DNA from: Gilliamella sp. ESL0405
Lineage (GTDB): Bacteria; Pseudomonadota; Gammaproteobacteria; Enterobacterales; Orbaceae
NCBI RefSeq assembly: GCF_019469205.1
Contig: NZ_CP048265.1
Coordinates: 124,001-188,000 of the forward strand
Reading direction: 5' to 3'
DNA: 64,000 bases
Made by a program: the position numbers and the translations under genes
Shown here: positions 36,573 to 46,624 of the stretch, piece after piece
How positions within the stretch are numbered: position 1 is the first letter of the stretch
Layout of the letters: each line of letters opens with the position of its first letter
The notes under the pieces: generated by a model
What the model saw: the letters and a program-made list of their open reading frames with translations, nothing else
Database searches by the model: none
Told to the model about the DNA's origin: nothing

Positions 36573-38273
36573 TTAATAATTCCAATTGATATTAAAACCT
36601 AACGTCAATGGATTGGTTTTAAATCCTTTCGGTTTGCGAATTGGCTTACCGGCAAAGACGTCATAATAGAATCCATAATTATTGCCCCGCACACCAACTA
36701 CGCCACCGGTTAAATGTCGGCCAAGCAGGTACTCACTTTTGGTACCGGATACTTCACCGGTATCAATACCCAGATAAGGCTCGTGATTAAGCGGTGCTTG
36801 CCAGGCAAACTCATTACGTAAATACCAGCCTCGATCGGCTTTCAAGGTAAGCTCGCCATCAAAACCGCGTACACTCCAACGTCCGCCGATTGAAAACTGT
36901 TCAGGTGAGGTTAAATCCCCGCCTCGGGTATATTGCCCCTGATAATCTAATCGATAGCGAAACGGTTGCTCAGCCAAACTAAATGGGACATTGGCTGAAA
37001 AGTTAACTAAAAAGATCTCTGACAGGGGACTGCCGCTATTTTCCGGGCTTTTTTCTTCCGGTGCTTTTTTAGCATTAAACCAACGTACGCCTTTTTGGTA
37101 AGTTATACCCGCATCTAACGTGATATCTTTAATATAGTGTCGATGCTGTAAACCCAATTGCCAATGTGTGGTTTTGCGCTGTTGAACTTCAAGCTCCGTA
37201 TTATTGATATAGTTATGCGATTGGCGCAGTGAAAGGCCATAGCTTAAGGTTGTTTTTTGTGACTCATTACGGTGAATAACGCGGCTAAGTTGGATATTGG
37301 CATTACGGCTGCGCCCACTGTACTGATAATTGACATTTTGCCCGGCTACAGTTTGATGATATTTATTACCGGATAATGATGTATTGAGCGTCCAATAGCC
37401 GAAAGGTACCGAATAGGACAATAAAAAGTTACGGGAGCCGTATTCGCCTTTTCCGTTTAAATCATGTCCTATTGATCCATAAAACGAATCACTCAATGAT
37501 AACAGGTTGTCCAGATATAAAGTGGCACCGCCCTGATCACGACCGGTAGCTTTGGTGCCCGAGTCATCAATCGATAACCCTAATCGCCACATTTTTGTCT
37601 GCTTGCGACTAATCATAATATCGCTTTCACCCGGCTTATCACCCGGGACTAATTGCATTTGCGTGCTGACTGTTGGTATGCGCTGAAGATTTTCAAGCCC
37701 TTGCTCAATATCACGTAAATTTAAGATTTTCCCTTCTCTTGCCGGCATCGCGGTGTAAAGTTGCGCATATTTATCACTGTCATCGGTGTAGCGTATATGT
37801 CTCACTTTACCTTCAACCAGGAGTAATTTTAACACCCCTTGGGTTAAATCCTGCTCCGGCACAACCACTCTTGTTGTAATATAGCCATAGCTGACTAAGC
37901 GATCTTGAATGGCGCTCATTAAAATGTTCACCCCTTTAGCGCCTAAACAGCGATGCTCTGCTTGTTGGGCAAGCTTGTTTAAAGGAACAAACCAGGGTAA
38001 TTTATCACGCTCAAGCAATTGAACCTGATCAATATTGAAACACAAAGACTCTTGCGGAAAATTTAACACATTGACACTGGTTGTCGGCGGAAGCAAATGA
38101 ATATCGGGAGCAGTGGTATTTAATGATTCTTCTAAAGCCTTTTGGCGCTCTTGTTGATGAATCAGTTGTATATCACCCAACTGTTGCGTAGCAGGCAATT
38201 GAGCTAATGCTATGGGTGATGTTAATACGATTGTTACAGCCGCAATACAGCTATGTTTAAATAAAAAATCCAT
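36573..38273 (-). CDS. cdiB: CDI outer-membrane transporter CdiB (TpsB)
   Basis: A 566-residue TpsB/Omp85-type protein. It has a signal peptide (about 24 residues, ending ALAQ), an N-terminal plug helix, two POTRA domains (about 65-215; YGYITTRVVVPEQDL is typical of the second) and a 16-strand beta barrel. The barrel loop carries the conserved RGF motif in WSVRGFDGEL. It exports CdiA after recognising the TPS domain. The gene is first in the cdiB-cdiA-cdiI order. Confidence 0.93.
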   Translation of the reverse strand: MDFLFKHSCIAAVTIVLTSPIALAQLPATQQLGDIQLIHQQERQKALEESLNTTAPDIHLLPPTTSVNVLNFPQESLCFNIDQVQLLERDKLPWFVPLNKLAQQAEHRCLGAKGVNILMSAIQDRLVSYGYITTRVVVPEQDLTQGVLKLLLVEGKVRHIRYTDDSDKYAQLYTAMPAREGKILNLRDIEQGLENLQRIPTVSTQMQLVPGDKPGESDIMISRKQTKMWRLGLSIDDSGTKATGRDQGGATLYLDNLLSLSDSFYGSIGHDLNGKGEYGSRNFLLSYSVPFGYWTLNTSLSGNKYHQTVAGQNVNYQYSGRSRNANIQLSRVIHRNESQKTTLSYGLSLRQSHNYINNTELEVQQRKTTHWQLGLQHRHYIKDITLDAGITYQKGVRWFNAKKAPEEKSPENSGSPLSEIFLVNFSANVPFSLAEQPFRYRLDYQGQYTRGGDLTSPEQFSIGGRWSVRGFDGELTLKADRGWYLRNEFAWQAPLNHEPYLGIDTGEVSGTKSEYLLGRHLTGGVVGVRGNNYGFYYDVFAGKPIRKPKGFKTNPLTLGFNINWNY

Positions 38274-38551
38274 ATAAAATCAAAATTTAATAAAAATCCT
38301 TTTTTGGAATATTAACATATGACTAATAAATAGTCTATTTAAAAACGATAAGTGTTTTTGGGTAAAAATAGATAAGTTATCGGTTCGGTATAAATGTACT
38401 CAATGGGTTAAGCTAAGGTAAATTAAATATCAATCTCAACATAGACTGGCAAAGATAGGGCAAAAGCTTTATACTAGACATAATTTTGTGTATGGCAAAG
38501 ACCATACTTATTTTTACCCCGTTCTTTAACATCATCAATTGGAAGAAAATT
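38274..38551. other. Divergent promoter region cdiB/suhB
   Basis: An AT-rich 278-base region that must hold the promoters of both genes. I see no distinct operator. Confidence 0.4.
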
Positions 38552-39355
38552 ATGCATCCGATGCTTAATATTGCTATTCGTGCTGCGCGTAAAGCAGGTA
38601 ATGTTGCCATTAAGGCTTATGAAAACCCGAGTTCAATCGAAATTAACACTAAAGGTGCTAATGATTTTGCAACTAATGCAGATCGAGCGGCTGAAGCTTT
38701 GATTATTGAAACAATTAAAAAAGCTTATCCAGATCATACTATTATTGCTGAAGAAAGCGGCCTTGCTAAAGGTAATGATGCCGATACGCAGTGGGTAATC
38801 GATCCAATTGATGGTACCACCAATTTTATTAAAAATATTCCCCATTTTGCGGTGTCTATTGCTGCTCGAGTGAAAGGTAAAACCGAAGTGGCGGTTGTCT
38901 ATAATCCAATGAGTAACGAGCTATTTACTGCGGCACGTGGTAAAGGTGCGCAGCTTAATGGCTACCGAATTCGTGTTAGTAATGCTAAAGATTTAGAAGG
39001 AAGCGTACTGGCAACAGCTTTTCCATTTAAAGCAAAGCAATACAGCGATAGCTATTTTGCAGTACTACAAAAATTATTTACCAAATGTGGTGATTTTCGT
39101 CGTAGTGGGTCAGCGGCACTAGATTTGGCTTATGTGGCAGCGGGTCGTTTAGATGGCTTTTTTGAAATCGGTTTAAAACCATGGGATATTGCCGCAGGCG
39201 AGTTAATTTTACGTGAAGCTGGTGGCGTTATTACCGATTTTGCCGGCGGAAATAACTACATGGTATCGGGCAATATTGTTGCCGGTAATCCACGTGTTGT
39301 GAAAGATTTGCTGGTTTCTACCCAAAACGATTGGCCGGAAAACTTACGAGGCTAA
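38552..39355 (+). CDS. suhB: Inositol-1-monophosphatase / Nus factor SuhB
   Basis: A 267-residue protein, the same length as E. coli SuhB. Metal-site motifs are EES (IIAEESGLA), DPIDGTTNF and WDIAAGELILREAGG. SuhB has inositol monophosphatase activity and helps rRNA antitermination complexes. I chose the ATG at 38552 (MHPMLNIAIRAARKAG) because it follows GGAAGAAAA and matches the family N-terminus. The frame is open further upstream, to 38486. Confidence 0.93.
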   Translation: MHPMLNIAIRAARKAGNVAIKAYENPSSIEINTKGANDFATNADRAAEALIIETIKKAYPDHTIIAEESGLAKGNDADTQWVIDPIDGTTNFIKNIPHFAVSIAARVKGKTEVAVVYNPMSNELFTAARGKGAQLNGYRIRVSNAKDLEGSVLATAFPFKAKQYSDSYFAVLQKLFTKCGDFRRSGSAALDLAYVAAGRLDGFFEIGLKPWDIAAGELILREAGGVITDFAGGNNYMVSGNIVAGNPRVVKDLLVSTQNDWPENLRG

Positions 39356-39363
39356 TGCTTATT

Positions 39364-39394
39364 AGAACAGAGTGATAATGCTCTGTTCTTTTTG
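39364..39394 (+). terminator. Terminator after suhB
   Basis: AGAACAGAG and CTCTGTTCT form a perfect 9-bp stem followed by TTTTT. Confidence 0.85.
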
Positions 39395-39457
39395 GTTGCG
39401 GCTGTGTATTTTGCTTTAGCTATAATAAGAAATGCCTACATAGTACCAATCAATTAT

Positions 39458-39868
39458 TTATCTTTTTTGTTTGGCTGGCATTGGCTCCATTGAGCAATTA
39501 ACATTCAATCCTTGATTGTTTAAGCAGTGACTACCCCATTTATACATAGCTTGCAGTACCGGTTGAATACTTTCACCAAATGCGGTTAAGGAATATTCGA
39601 CTTTCGGTGGCACAACCGGGAAAACTTTTCGATTAATTAGCTGATGCGATTCAAGTTCACGTAATTGCGCAGTTAGCATTTTTGGCGTGGCGCAAGGGAT
39701 TTGTTTACGCAGCTGCGAAAACCTTAATGTTTTGTTTGTCATCAGTTGCCATAAAATCAAAGCTTTATATTTTCCACCAATCATATTTAAGGTTGTTTCG
39801 ACCGGGCAACAGATAGTTGGTTGCGAATGTGGTTCGCGTTCATCGATTTTAGCTATAGGATTGTTCAC
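39458..39868 (-). CDS. HxlR-family transcriptional regulator
   Basis: A 136-residue winged-helix regulator of the HxlR type. It has the N-terminal Cys motif (CCPVETTLNMIGGKYKALIL), the recognition part (FSQLRKQIPCATPKMLTAQL) and the wing (VVPPKVEYSLTAFG). Such proteins often sense redox or electrophile stress through the N-terminal cysteine. It is divergent from copA with about 240 bases between, so it may control copA, itself, or both. No operator can be named. Confidence 0.85.
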   Translation of the reverse strand: MNNPIAKIDEREPHSQPTICCPVETTLNMIGGKYKALILWQLMTNKTLRFSQLRKQIPCATPKMLTAQLRELESHQLINRKVFPVVPPKVEYSLTAFGESIQPVLQAMYKWGSHCLNNQGLNVNCSMEPMPAKQKR

Positions 39869-40107
39869 GTTAATGTCTTAACAGTATCTTTTTGGATAGT
39901 ATATATCAAAAAAGTGCATTCTTGTTAATAATACAATTAGTATTAAAATGGCTATCAATACAACCTGTAAAAATAAGATCTTTTGGATAAATAAGATATA
40001 TTTGGTTTTAGATAGATTATTTATATTATAACGATAGCGTCAAATAAAACGGTTTCTTAGTGAATATAATAAATCAAAACAACACTAATTATTGAAGGAT
40101 GCGTCAA

Positions 40108-42297
40108 ATGAAAACAGTTGAATATCAATTTTTTGTTGAAGATATGAGTTGCGCATCATGCGTCAGCCGAGTTGAAAAAGCATTAAAAAAAATTGATGGT
40201 GTAATCGATGCCAGTGTCAATCTTGCCACCGAAAAAGCAAACGTGACTGCCAATGCCAATGTTAAATTAGAAACGCTAATGTCGGCGGTGGATAAAGCCG
40301 GTTATCATGCGGTGGAAATTACCGATCAACAAACACACGCCAAAGATGAAGAGAAACAAGCGTCACTTTGGCCGATTGTGTTATCGGTTATTTTGGCTAT
40401 TCCATTTGTTGTGCCGATGCTACTTGAGCCATTTAATATTCATTTGATGATGCCAGCATGGTTACAACTTGTGCTGGCTTCGATTGTTCAATTTGGTCTG
40501 GGGGCTAAATTCTATCGTAGTGCTTTTAAGGCACTAAAAGCGTTAACGGGTAATATGGATTTATTAGTGGCAATGGGTACCAGTGCGGCTTATGGTTTGT
40601 CACTATATCAACTGATTAATGGCGATTATGATCATCTCTATTTTGAATCATCAGTTGTAATTATTACCCTGATTTTGTTTGGTAAATGGCTCGAGTCAAG
40701 AGCAAAACACCAAACCACCCAAGCGATCGAAGCACTTTCCGCCTTAAGGCCTGAACTAGCGTTAGTTAAACGAGGCGATCAACAAGTAAGTTTACCGATC
40801 AATCAAGTGAAGGTGGATGATATAGTTATTATCAAACCCGGTGAGCGTATTGCGGTCGACGGTATTGTTATTGAAGGTGCTTCGAGCTGTGATGAATCGA
40901 TGTTGACCGGGGAAAGTTTACCGGTGAATAAAACCGTAAATAGTACGGTTACCGGCGGTACCATTAATGGTGAAGGGTTATTGTTAGTCAAAACCACAGC
41001 GGTTGAAGCCGACTCGACCCTGGCAAAAATTATTCAAATGGTTGAATCTGCGCAAGCTAAAAAAGCGCCAATTCAACGCATTGTTGATCGTATTAGTGCA
41101 ATCTTTGTGCCGGTAATTTTGATTATCGCTTTAATTACCTTACTGGCATGGGGCGTGATGTATCATGATTGGCAACAAGCATTACTGCATGCTGTTGCCG
41201 TATTAGTTATTGCTTGCCCGTGTGCTTTAGGTTTAGCCACGCCAACAGCGATCATGGTTGGAACAGGCGTGGCTGCTCGACAAGGCATTTTAATTAAAGA
41301 TGCTGAAGCCTTAGAAACATTGCACAATATTAATACCGTCGCATTCGATAAAACCGGCACATTAACCCTAGGTAAACCTGAACTGGTCGAAATGGATGTA
41401 ATTGGCACTGAGACGCCCGATCAAATCTTATCGCTTGCGGCATCTATGCAAGCGGGCAGTGAGCACCCATTAGCTAAAGCTATCTTGTCTAAAGCAAAAC
41501 AGTACGATTATGCCCAAAATATTACCTCTGTCACCGGATCGGGGGTCATGGCAACCATTGATAATACCGAATATTATTTAGGTAGTTTACGCTGGATGAA
41601 GTCATTAAATGCCTATTTTGTTGATATGGATGATAAAATCAGTGAGCTTACTGCGAAAGGTTATACCATCTCATTTTTAGCTAAGCAACAATCTGAAAAT
41701 GGTGTAGCGATACTGGCTTTATTTGGTTTTGCTGATGTGATAAAACCCGAAGCCAAAAATGCTATTGATGCACTACATCAATTACATGTTAATACCGTTA
41801 TGCTAACCGGTGATAATCAACAAGCTGCAAATTCGGTAGGGCAGCAGTTAGGCCTAGATAAAGTTATTGCAGAAGTGTTACCACAGGACAAAGCTAATTA
41901 TATCTATCAATTACAAAAAGAGAGTCATACTAATACCAATAATCGAGTAGCAATGGTTGGCGACGGTATTAATGATGCTCCCGCTTTGGCAGCTGCTGAT
42001 ATTGGTATAGCAATGGGGACGGGGACAGATGTGGCAATGCATGCAGCAAGTATTACCTTAATGCGTGGTAATTTGTATCTTATTGCTGATGCGATTGATA
42101 TTTCCCGCCGAACTTATAATAAGATCAAACAAAACCTATTTTGGGCGTTTTTTTATAACTTAATTGGTATTCCATTAGCCGCATTGGGCTTTTTAAATCC
42201 AATGATAGCCGGCGCTGCTATGGCATTAAGTAGTGTCAGTGTTGTCACCAATGCTTTATTACTTAAACGCTGGAAGGCAAGGGCAGAAACTAAGTAA
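40108..42297 (+). CDS. copA: Copper-exporting P1B-type ATPase CopA
   Basis: A 729-residue Cu(I) pump. One N-terminal heavy-metal domain carries CASC (MSCASCVSRVEKALKK). Eight membrane segments are predicted, with the CPC motif in VIACPCALGLATPTA. The phosphorylation site is DKTGTLTLG, the HP motif is in GSEHPLAKAI, and the ATP-site hinge is GDGINDAPALAAADIG. I start at 40108 (MKTVEYQFF) because AAGG lies 9 bases before it, whereas the upstream ATG at 40099 overlaps that ribosome site. It has one metal domain, fewer than E. coli CopA, which has two. Confidence 0.93.
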   Translation: MKTVEYQFFVEDMSCASCVSRVEKALKKIDGVIDASVNLATEKANVTANANVKLETLMSAVDKAGYHAVEITDQQTHAKDEEKQASLWPIVLSVILAIPFVVPMLLEPFNIHLMMPAWLQLVLASIVQFGLGAKFYRSAFKALKALTGNMDLLVAMGTSAAYGLSLYQLINGDYDHLYFESSVVIITLILFGKWLESRAKHQTTQAIEALSALRPELALVKRGDQQVSLPINQVKVDDIVIIKPGERIAVDGIVIEGASSCDESMLTGESLPVNKTVNSTVTGGTINGEGLLLVKTTAVEADSTLAKIIQMVESAQAKKAPIQRIVDRISAIFVPVILIIALITLLAWGVMYHDWQQALLHAVAVLVIACPCALGLATPTAIMVGTGVAARQGILIKDAEALETLHNINTVAFDKTGTLTLGKPELVEMDVIGTETPDQILSLAASMQAGSEHPLAKAILSKAKQYDYAQNITSVTGSGVMATIDNTEYYLGSLRWMKSLNAYFVDMDDKISELTAKGYTISFLAKQQSENGVAILALFGFADVIKPEAKNAIDALHQLHVNTVMLTGDNQQAANSVGQQLGLDKVIAEVLPQDKANYIYQLQKESHTNTNNRVAMVGDGINDAPALAAADIGIAMGTGTDVAMHAASITLMRGNLYLIADAIDISRRTYNKIKQNLFWAFFYNLIGIPLAALGFLNPMIAGAAMALSSVSVVTNALLLKRWKARAETK

Positions 42298-42318
42298 GCG
42301 AATGGTTAGTTATAAGTT

Positions 42319-42338
42319 AAGGGGCAATTATGCCCCTT
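42319..42338. terminator. Hairpin between copA and tilS
   Basis: AAGGGGCA and TGCCCCTT form an 8-bp stem with a short loop, between two convergent genes. The T run is weak. Confidence 0.5.
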
Positions 42339-42391
42339 ATTGATTACGTTTCTGCTCAAGTTTCTGCTTGAGTTGCTTAAAAGCATTTTAT

Positions 42392-43702
42392 TTATTCGGT
42401 CACACTAAAATTAATTTGCGATCCTTTGCCTTGCTCAGTGACAAACACGCCAACGGCACAAATAAGTTGTTCGTTATAGTAAATCAAAGGAGTACGTGTG
42501 CGCATCCATGGTGGGATCTGGTGTTCTTGCCATATTTTTTTGATCGCTCTTGACCCTTGCCGATTAACTATTTGCAATCGACCTTGCGCATGAAAACGTA
42601 CGGTAACTGCCTCGTCGGCTTGAGGTAGGCGACAATTTAAATCGTGCTGGTAATGAGATTGTAACTGACCGATATTATCCGGTAACACTAAAGGCGAAGT
42701 GAGATCCCAATTGATGACTAAGTGTTCAGTATCATCATACAGTGGCAACAGATAAAGTTGATTTTGATAACGGCGAATTTGTTTGTTATGCAAAACAAAT
42801 TTTGGATTAGCATCTTCCTTTGCTTCAACGACCGTTTGCCAAATTAATGCCAGCTGTTTTTGACTCGGCATCATCACGCCTTGTTGTCGAAACCACATGC
42901 GCAAAATCGCATTGCGTTTATATTCTGAATAATTGATTAACGGCGACAAACGTAGCTGACCTTGCGTTGTCAATAGTTGGTGAAAATCGTTATCTAACAG
43001 CTCGTTAATTAACGCTTCTTGTTGTTGGCAAAGTGAAGCACTTCGGGCAACCATTTGGGAAAACTGTGGCCAGCGCTGATTGATAAGTGGTAACACCTTT
43101 AATCGTAGAAAGTTACGGTCATAATGGTCATCTTGATTGCTTTCATCTTCTATCCAAGTTAATTGATGCCAGTTGGCGTACGCTTCGATTTGTTGGCGTG
43201 AGATCGTCAATAATGGTCTAAGATGCCTGTTGCTTTCAACCGGCATTGCCGATAAACCGGCTGGCCCGCTGCCCCGTTTTAGCGCTAACAAAAAAGTTTC
43301 GCATTGGTCATCAAGATGCTGGGCTGTGCATAGCATCTGATCGCTTTTTAGGTGACGATAAATTGCTTGATAACGAGCATTTCGAGCTTGCTGTTCAATA
43401 TTACCCGCCATAGGATCGAGCCGAACTTTTTCAATAATGAGCGGTACTTGCCATATTTGGCACTGCTGTTGGCAATGCCTTGCCCAGCTATCGGCATTTT
43501 GACTTAAGCCATGATGAATATAAATTGCGCTGAGTTGTAAGTCTGGTCGTTGCTGTTGTTTCAATTGGGTAAGCGCATGTAATAGCACCGTTGAATCCAC
43601 GCCACCACTGTAAGCAACCAGTAGCGATTGACGATTTTTGATATGATCTAAAATCGCCTGTTCAATGCTTTGATCAATCATCGTTTGGCTTTGATTTTTC
43701 AT
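42392..43702 (-). CDS. tilS: tRNA(Ile)-lysidine synthase TilS
   Basis: A 436-residue enzyme that puts lysine on C34 of the AUA-reading tRNA-Ile. The ATP-pyrophosphatase P-loop SGGVDSTVLLHAL is near the N-terminus, with AQHLDDQCETFLLALKRGSG and YDRNFLRLKVLPL further on. The two C-terminal TilS domains are present (RRYQNQLYLLP; IKKIWQEHQIPPWMRTRTPL). The start at 43702 has a weak ribosome site, and an ATG at 43681 is possible. It is convergent with copA. Confidence 0.93.
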   Translation of the reverse strand: MKNQSQTMIDQSIEQAILDHIKNRQSLLVAYSGGVDSTVLLHALTQLKQQQRPDLQLSAIYIHHGLSQNADSWARHCQQQCQIWQVPLIIEKVRLDPMAGNIEQQARNARYQAIYRHLKSDQMLCTAQHLDDQCETFLLALKRGSGPAGLSAMPVESNRHLRPLLTISRQQIEAYANWHQLTWIEDESNQDDHYDRNFLRLKVLPLINQRWPQFSQMVARSASLCQQQEALINELLDNDFHQLLTTQGQLRLSPLINYSEYKRNAILRMWFRQQGVMMPSQKQLALIWQTVVEAKEDANPKFVLHNKQIRRYQNQLYLLPLYDDTEHLVINWDLTSPLVLPDNIGQLQSHYQHDLNCRLPQADEAVTVRFHAQGRLQIVNRQGSRAIKKIWQEHQIPPWMRTRTPLIYYNEQLICAVGVFVTEQGKGSQINFSVTE

Positions 43703-43745
43703 TGTTATTTAATCACACTAAGCTTTTAATCATACTAAATTTTGA

Positions 43746-44963
43746 TCATATTAAGCTTTGTAGGGCATTTGCTTTATTTTTATTTAACTTAATTCGGTCT
43801 AAACCAGCGGATAGATCAGCAATTAAATCATCGGGATCTTCAAGCCCGATATGTAACCGAATGAGCGTTCCGTCAAAGCTGACTCCAGAAACCGGTCGGA
43901 TTTTGGCTAGCTCTTCGGGTTGATTGGCTAAAATTAATGACTCAAACCCACCCCATGAATAAGCCATTGAAAAATGGGTTAAATTATCTAAAAAGTCGGA
44001 AAGCTGTACATCATTTAAATGGTCGTTTAGCACAAATGAAAATAAACCACTTGCACCGGTAAAGTCACGGGCAAAAAACTCATGTCCTTTGCAACTTGCT
44101 AAGGCAGGGTGATTAACGGTCGCGACTTTAGGATGAGCCGCCAGCCATTTTGCTACTTTTAAGCCACTTTCATGATGTTGTTTAAGTCTGACTGCTAAAG
44201 TGCGTAAACCTCGTGCTGCCATATAAGCGGTATCTGCATCACACATTTGACCCATTAAATAAGAGCGTTCTCGCAATCTATCCCAGCATCGCTCATTAGC
44301 AACAGCAGTGCCGAGCATCGCATCGGAGTGACCAATTAAATATTTAGTGCCTGCTTGAATTGAGATATCAATATCATGATCTAACGCTTTAAATAGCACG
44401 CCAGCAGCCCAGGTATTATCCATTATAATGACTATTTGCGGATTAATGTTCCTGATTGCTTTCACAATAGCGGGCACATCATGGATTTCCATCGTAATTG
44501 AGCTTGGCGACTCTAAAAACACCACTTTAGTATTTGGTTTGATGTGGTTTGTGATATAACGGCCAACTAAAGGTGAAAAGTAATCGGTTTCAACACCTAA
44601 ATCTTTTAAAATATGATTACAAAACTCTTGAGTCGGTTCGTAACTGGCTTCAGATACCAAAATATGGTCGCCGGTTTTTACAAAAGCCAAAATCGCATTG
44701 GCAATGGCTGCTGCACCACACGGGTAAAGGTAACATCCTGCACCACCTTCAATTTCAGTCAAGGCATCTTGCAGCGAGAAATGGGTTAATGTGCCTCGAC
44801 GTCCATAAAAGAGTGCGCCATTAGTGCGATTTTCGGTCGCTTCTTTTTTGGCTGCAATAGAGTCAAATACTAACGATGAGGCTCGTTGGATAACCGGATT
44901 TACTGCACCTTGAGTATAGCGTTTTTTGCGACCAGCATTGACTAATTTGGTTTGTAATGACAT
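43746..44963 (-). CDS. metC: Cystathionine beta-lyase MetC
   Basis: A 405-residue PLP enzyme that splits cystathionine to homocysteine, pyruvate and ammonia in methionine synthesis. Motifs are [20 protein letters not shown], the cofactor lysine in [16 protein letters not shown], and the C-terminal SWGGFESLI with [24 protein letters not shown] precedes the ATG. It lies upstream of tilS on the same strand with a 43-base gap. Confidence 0.92.
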   Translation of the reverse strand: MSLQTKLVNAGRKKRYTQGAVNPVIQRASSLVFDSIAAKKEATENRTNGALFYGRRGTLTHFSLQDALTEIEGGAGCYLYPCGAAAIANAILAFVKTGDHILVSEASYEPTQEFCNHILKDLGVETDYFSPLVGRYITNHIKPNTKVVFLESPSSITMEIHDVPAIVKAIRNINPQIVIIMDNTWAAGVLFKALDHDIDISIQAGTKYLIGHSDAMLGTAVANERCWDRLRERSYLMGQMCDADTAYMAARGLRTLAVRLKQHHESGLKVAKWLAAHPKVATVNHPALASCKGHEFFARDFTGASGLFSFVLNDHLNDVQLSDFLDNLTHFSMAYSWGGFESLILANQPEELAKIRPVSGVSFDGTLIRLHIGLEDPDDLIADLSAGLDRIKLNKNKANALQSLI

Positions 44964-45060
44964 GACGTATCCTTGCTATCTGATAAATTTTAATAACAAT
45001 TAGCATAGCATGCTGTTAAAATAGTAAAAAATAATTTTTATCAATACTGGCTTTTCAATC

Positions 45061-45678
45061 ATGCTAATTGTCCAACTTGCCAATCTCAATAGCGTGGCAA
45101 TTAACTATTCGTTGTTATCTGAGCAAATTATTAATGATGCTAATAAAATGAATGAGCGACGTAAAAAACAGTTTTTAGCCTGTCGTTCCATACTAGCCAG
45201 TTTGCTCAATCAATATTGTCAGATCGCAACTTTGCCAACAATGATAATTGGCGATAATGCTCGCCCCTGTTTTTTAGATTCTAATCTGCCGGATTTTAAT
45301 ATTAGCCACAGTCAAGACAGCGTGGCTGTGGCGATTTCATTAACCGGTAAAGTTGGGTTAGATATCGAAGTGGCACGTCCACGAAAAAATTATCAGAAGG
45401 TAGCAAAAAATTTTTTTGCTGATACCGAATGTCAATGGATGCGCACACAACAAGATGAACTATCCGCTTTTTGGCAACTTTGGACGTTAAAAGAGTCGGC
45501 CTTAAAGCTCTATGCCAAAGGGGTGTGGCAAATGAAATCGGTAAAAATTGATCTGGCTAACAAGATGATTAGTGCACCTTTTGGCGGTCACTTTTATTAT
45601 CAATATCAGCAGGTGGATGATATTCATCTTGCGGTCAATTGCGATAAGCCGATTACTCATTTTGTGTTAAACACGTAA
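45061..45678 (+). CDS. acpT: 4'-phosphopantetheinyl transferase, AcpT/Sfp type
   Basis: A 205-residue enzyme that transfers the phosphopantetheine arm of CoA to carrier proteins. Typical motifs are FNISHSQDSVAVAIS, VGLDIEVARPRK and the catalytic FWQLWTLKESALKLYAKG. The length suits AcpT, a second PPTase besides AcpS. The partner carrier protein is not visible in this window. Confidence 0.82.
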   Translation: MLIVQLANLNSVAINYSLLSEQIINDANKMNERRKKQFLACRSILASLLNQYCQIATLPTMIIGDNARPCFLDSNLPDFNISHSQDSVAVAISLTGKVGLDIEVARPRKNYQKVAKNFFADTECQWMRTQQDELSAFWQLWTLKESALKLYAKGVWQMKSVKIDLANKMISAPFGGHFYYQYQQVDDIHLAVNCDKPITHFVLNT

Positions 45679-45749
45679 TTAACTTGATGACTTACCGGAT
45701 AAATTCTAACAAATCATCTTAGTCAAATGAGTAAACAGGCTGTTAAGCT

Positions 45750-46523
45750 TTAAACAAGATAGATATTTTGCAATATTTCTCTGTTTTTTTGGTCGAGATC
45801 ATACTCTTGCGCTAACCAGTTATCGATAGTGTTATAACGCTCTTTAATAGCCGTAATTGCAGCGCTTAAATACTCTTTTTTGGTAGCAAAGATCGCTTTT
45901 TGCTTTTCAAACTCTTCCGGTGTTAATTGGCTTTTTTGTTGGTTAAGCGTCTGTTCTCGAAACGTTTGTAAGCACTGTTCAGTGAGTAAGTAATCTTGCA
46001 TAACCACCTCTTCACTAACGCCTAAAGCAAATAAAACTAATGCCACACCGATGCCTGTTCTGTCTTTGCCAACTGCACAATGTTGGACTAACGGTCTACC
46101 ATTGGCTTTAAATAGTGTTGAAATAAGTGTCTGATAAGCAAGATTATTAAACGGTAAAAGCTGATAAAGTTTAAGCATAAACTCATGAGGGGAATATTTT
46201 TTTAACACCGTGATATCGTTTTTTAGATCACTGGTTAAACTTGCGGTAATTTCGTTATTTAATGGATTGGCCGGTACATTAATATAATGACTATCAGCCC
46301 ATAAATTATCAGGGTGGCGATCGATTTCATGTTGATCACGATAATCTAAAACATAATGTAACTTTAATTCGTCAGACAAGAATTTTTTTTCATCCTCTGT
46401 GAGGCGAGAACATTCCCCAGCCCGATATAACATGCCAGAGCGAACTTGCCGCCCATCTTTGGTTTTAATGCCGCCTAAATCACGAAAATTGATGCCATTT
46501 TTAATAGGTATAACCGATGTCAT
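45750..46523 (-). CDS. Tyrosine-protein phosphatase (Y_phosphatase3 family)
   Basis: A 257-residue protein starting with the family signature NFRDLGGIKTKDGR. The active-site loop is HCAVGKDRTGIGVALVL, with catalytic Cys and Arg present, and an upstream Asp-rich region. AAGGAA precedes the ATG. Such enzymes act on phosphotyrosine or phosphoinositides, and some are secreted by pathogens. No signal peptide is seen here, so it is likely cytosolic. Confidence 0.83.
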   Translation of the reverse strand: MTSVIPIKNGINFRDLGGIKTKDGRQVRSGMLYRAGECSRLTEDEKKFLSDELKLHYVLDYRDQHEIDRHPDNLWADSHYINVPANPLNNEITASLTSDLKNDITVLKKYSPHEFMLKLYQLLPFNNLAYQTLISTLFKANGRPLVQHCAVGKDRTGIGVALVLFALGVSEEVVMQDYLLTEQCLQTFREQTLNQQKSQLTPEEFEKQKAIFATKKEYLSAAITAIKERYNTIDNWLAQEYDLDQKNREILQNIYLV

Positions 46524-46624
46524 TGCTGTTCCTTATTTATGCTTAACTTCGCTTGCTATATTAACATGTTTCTGATTAGAATTAAGCCATTGTTTTTGCT
46601 TTATTACTTATCGAGGTGCTTATT

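Noticed and set aside
42350-42380. Palindrome CTCAAGTTTCTGCTTGAG after copA as a terminator
   Set aside because: The stem is short and no T run follows. The GGGGCA hairpin just before it is the better candidate.
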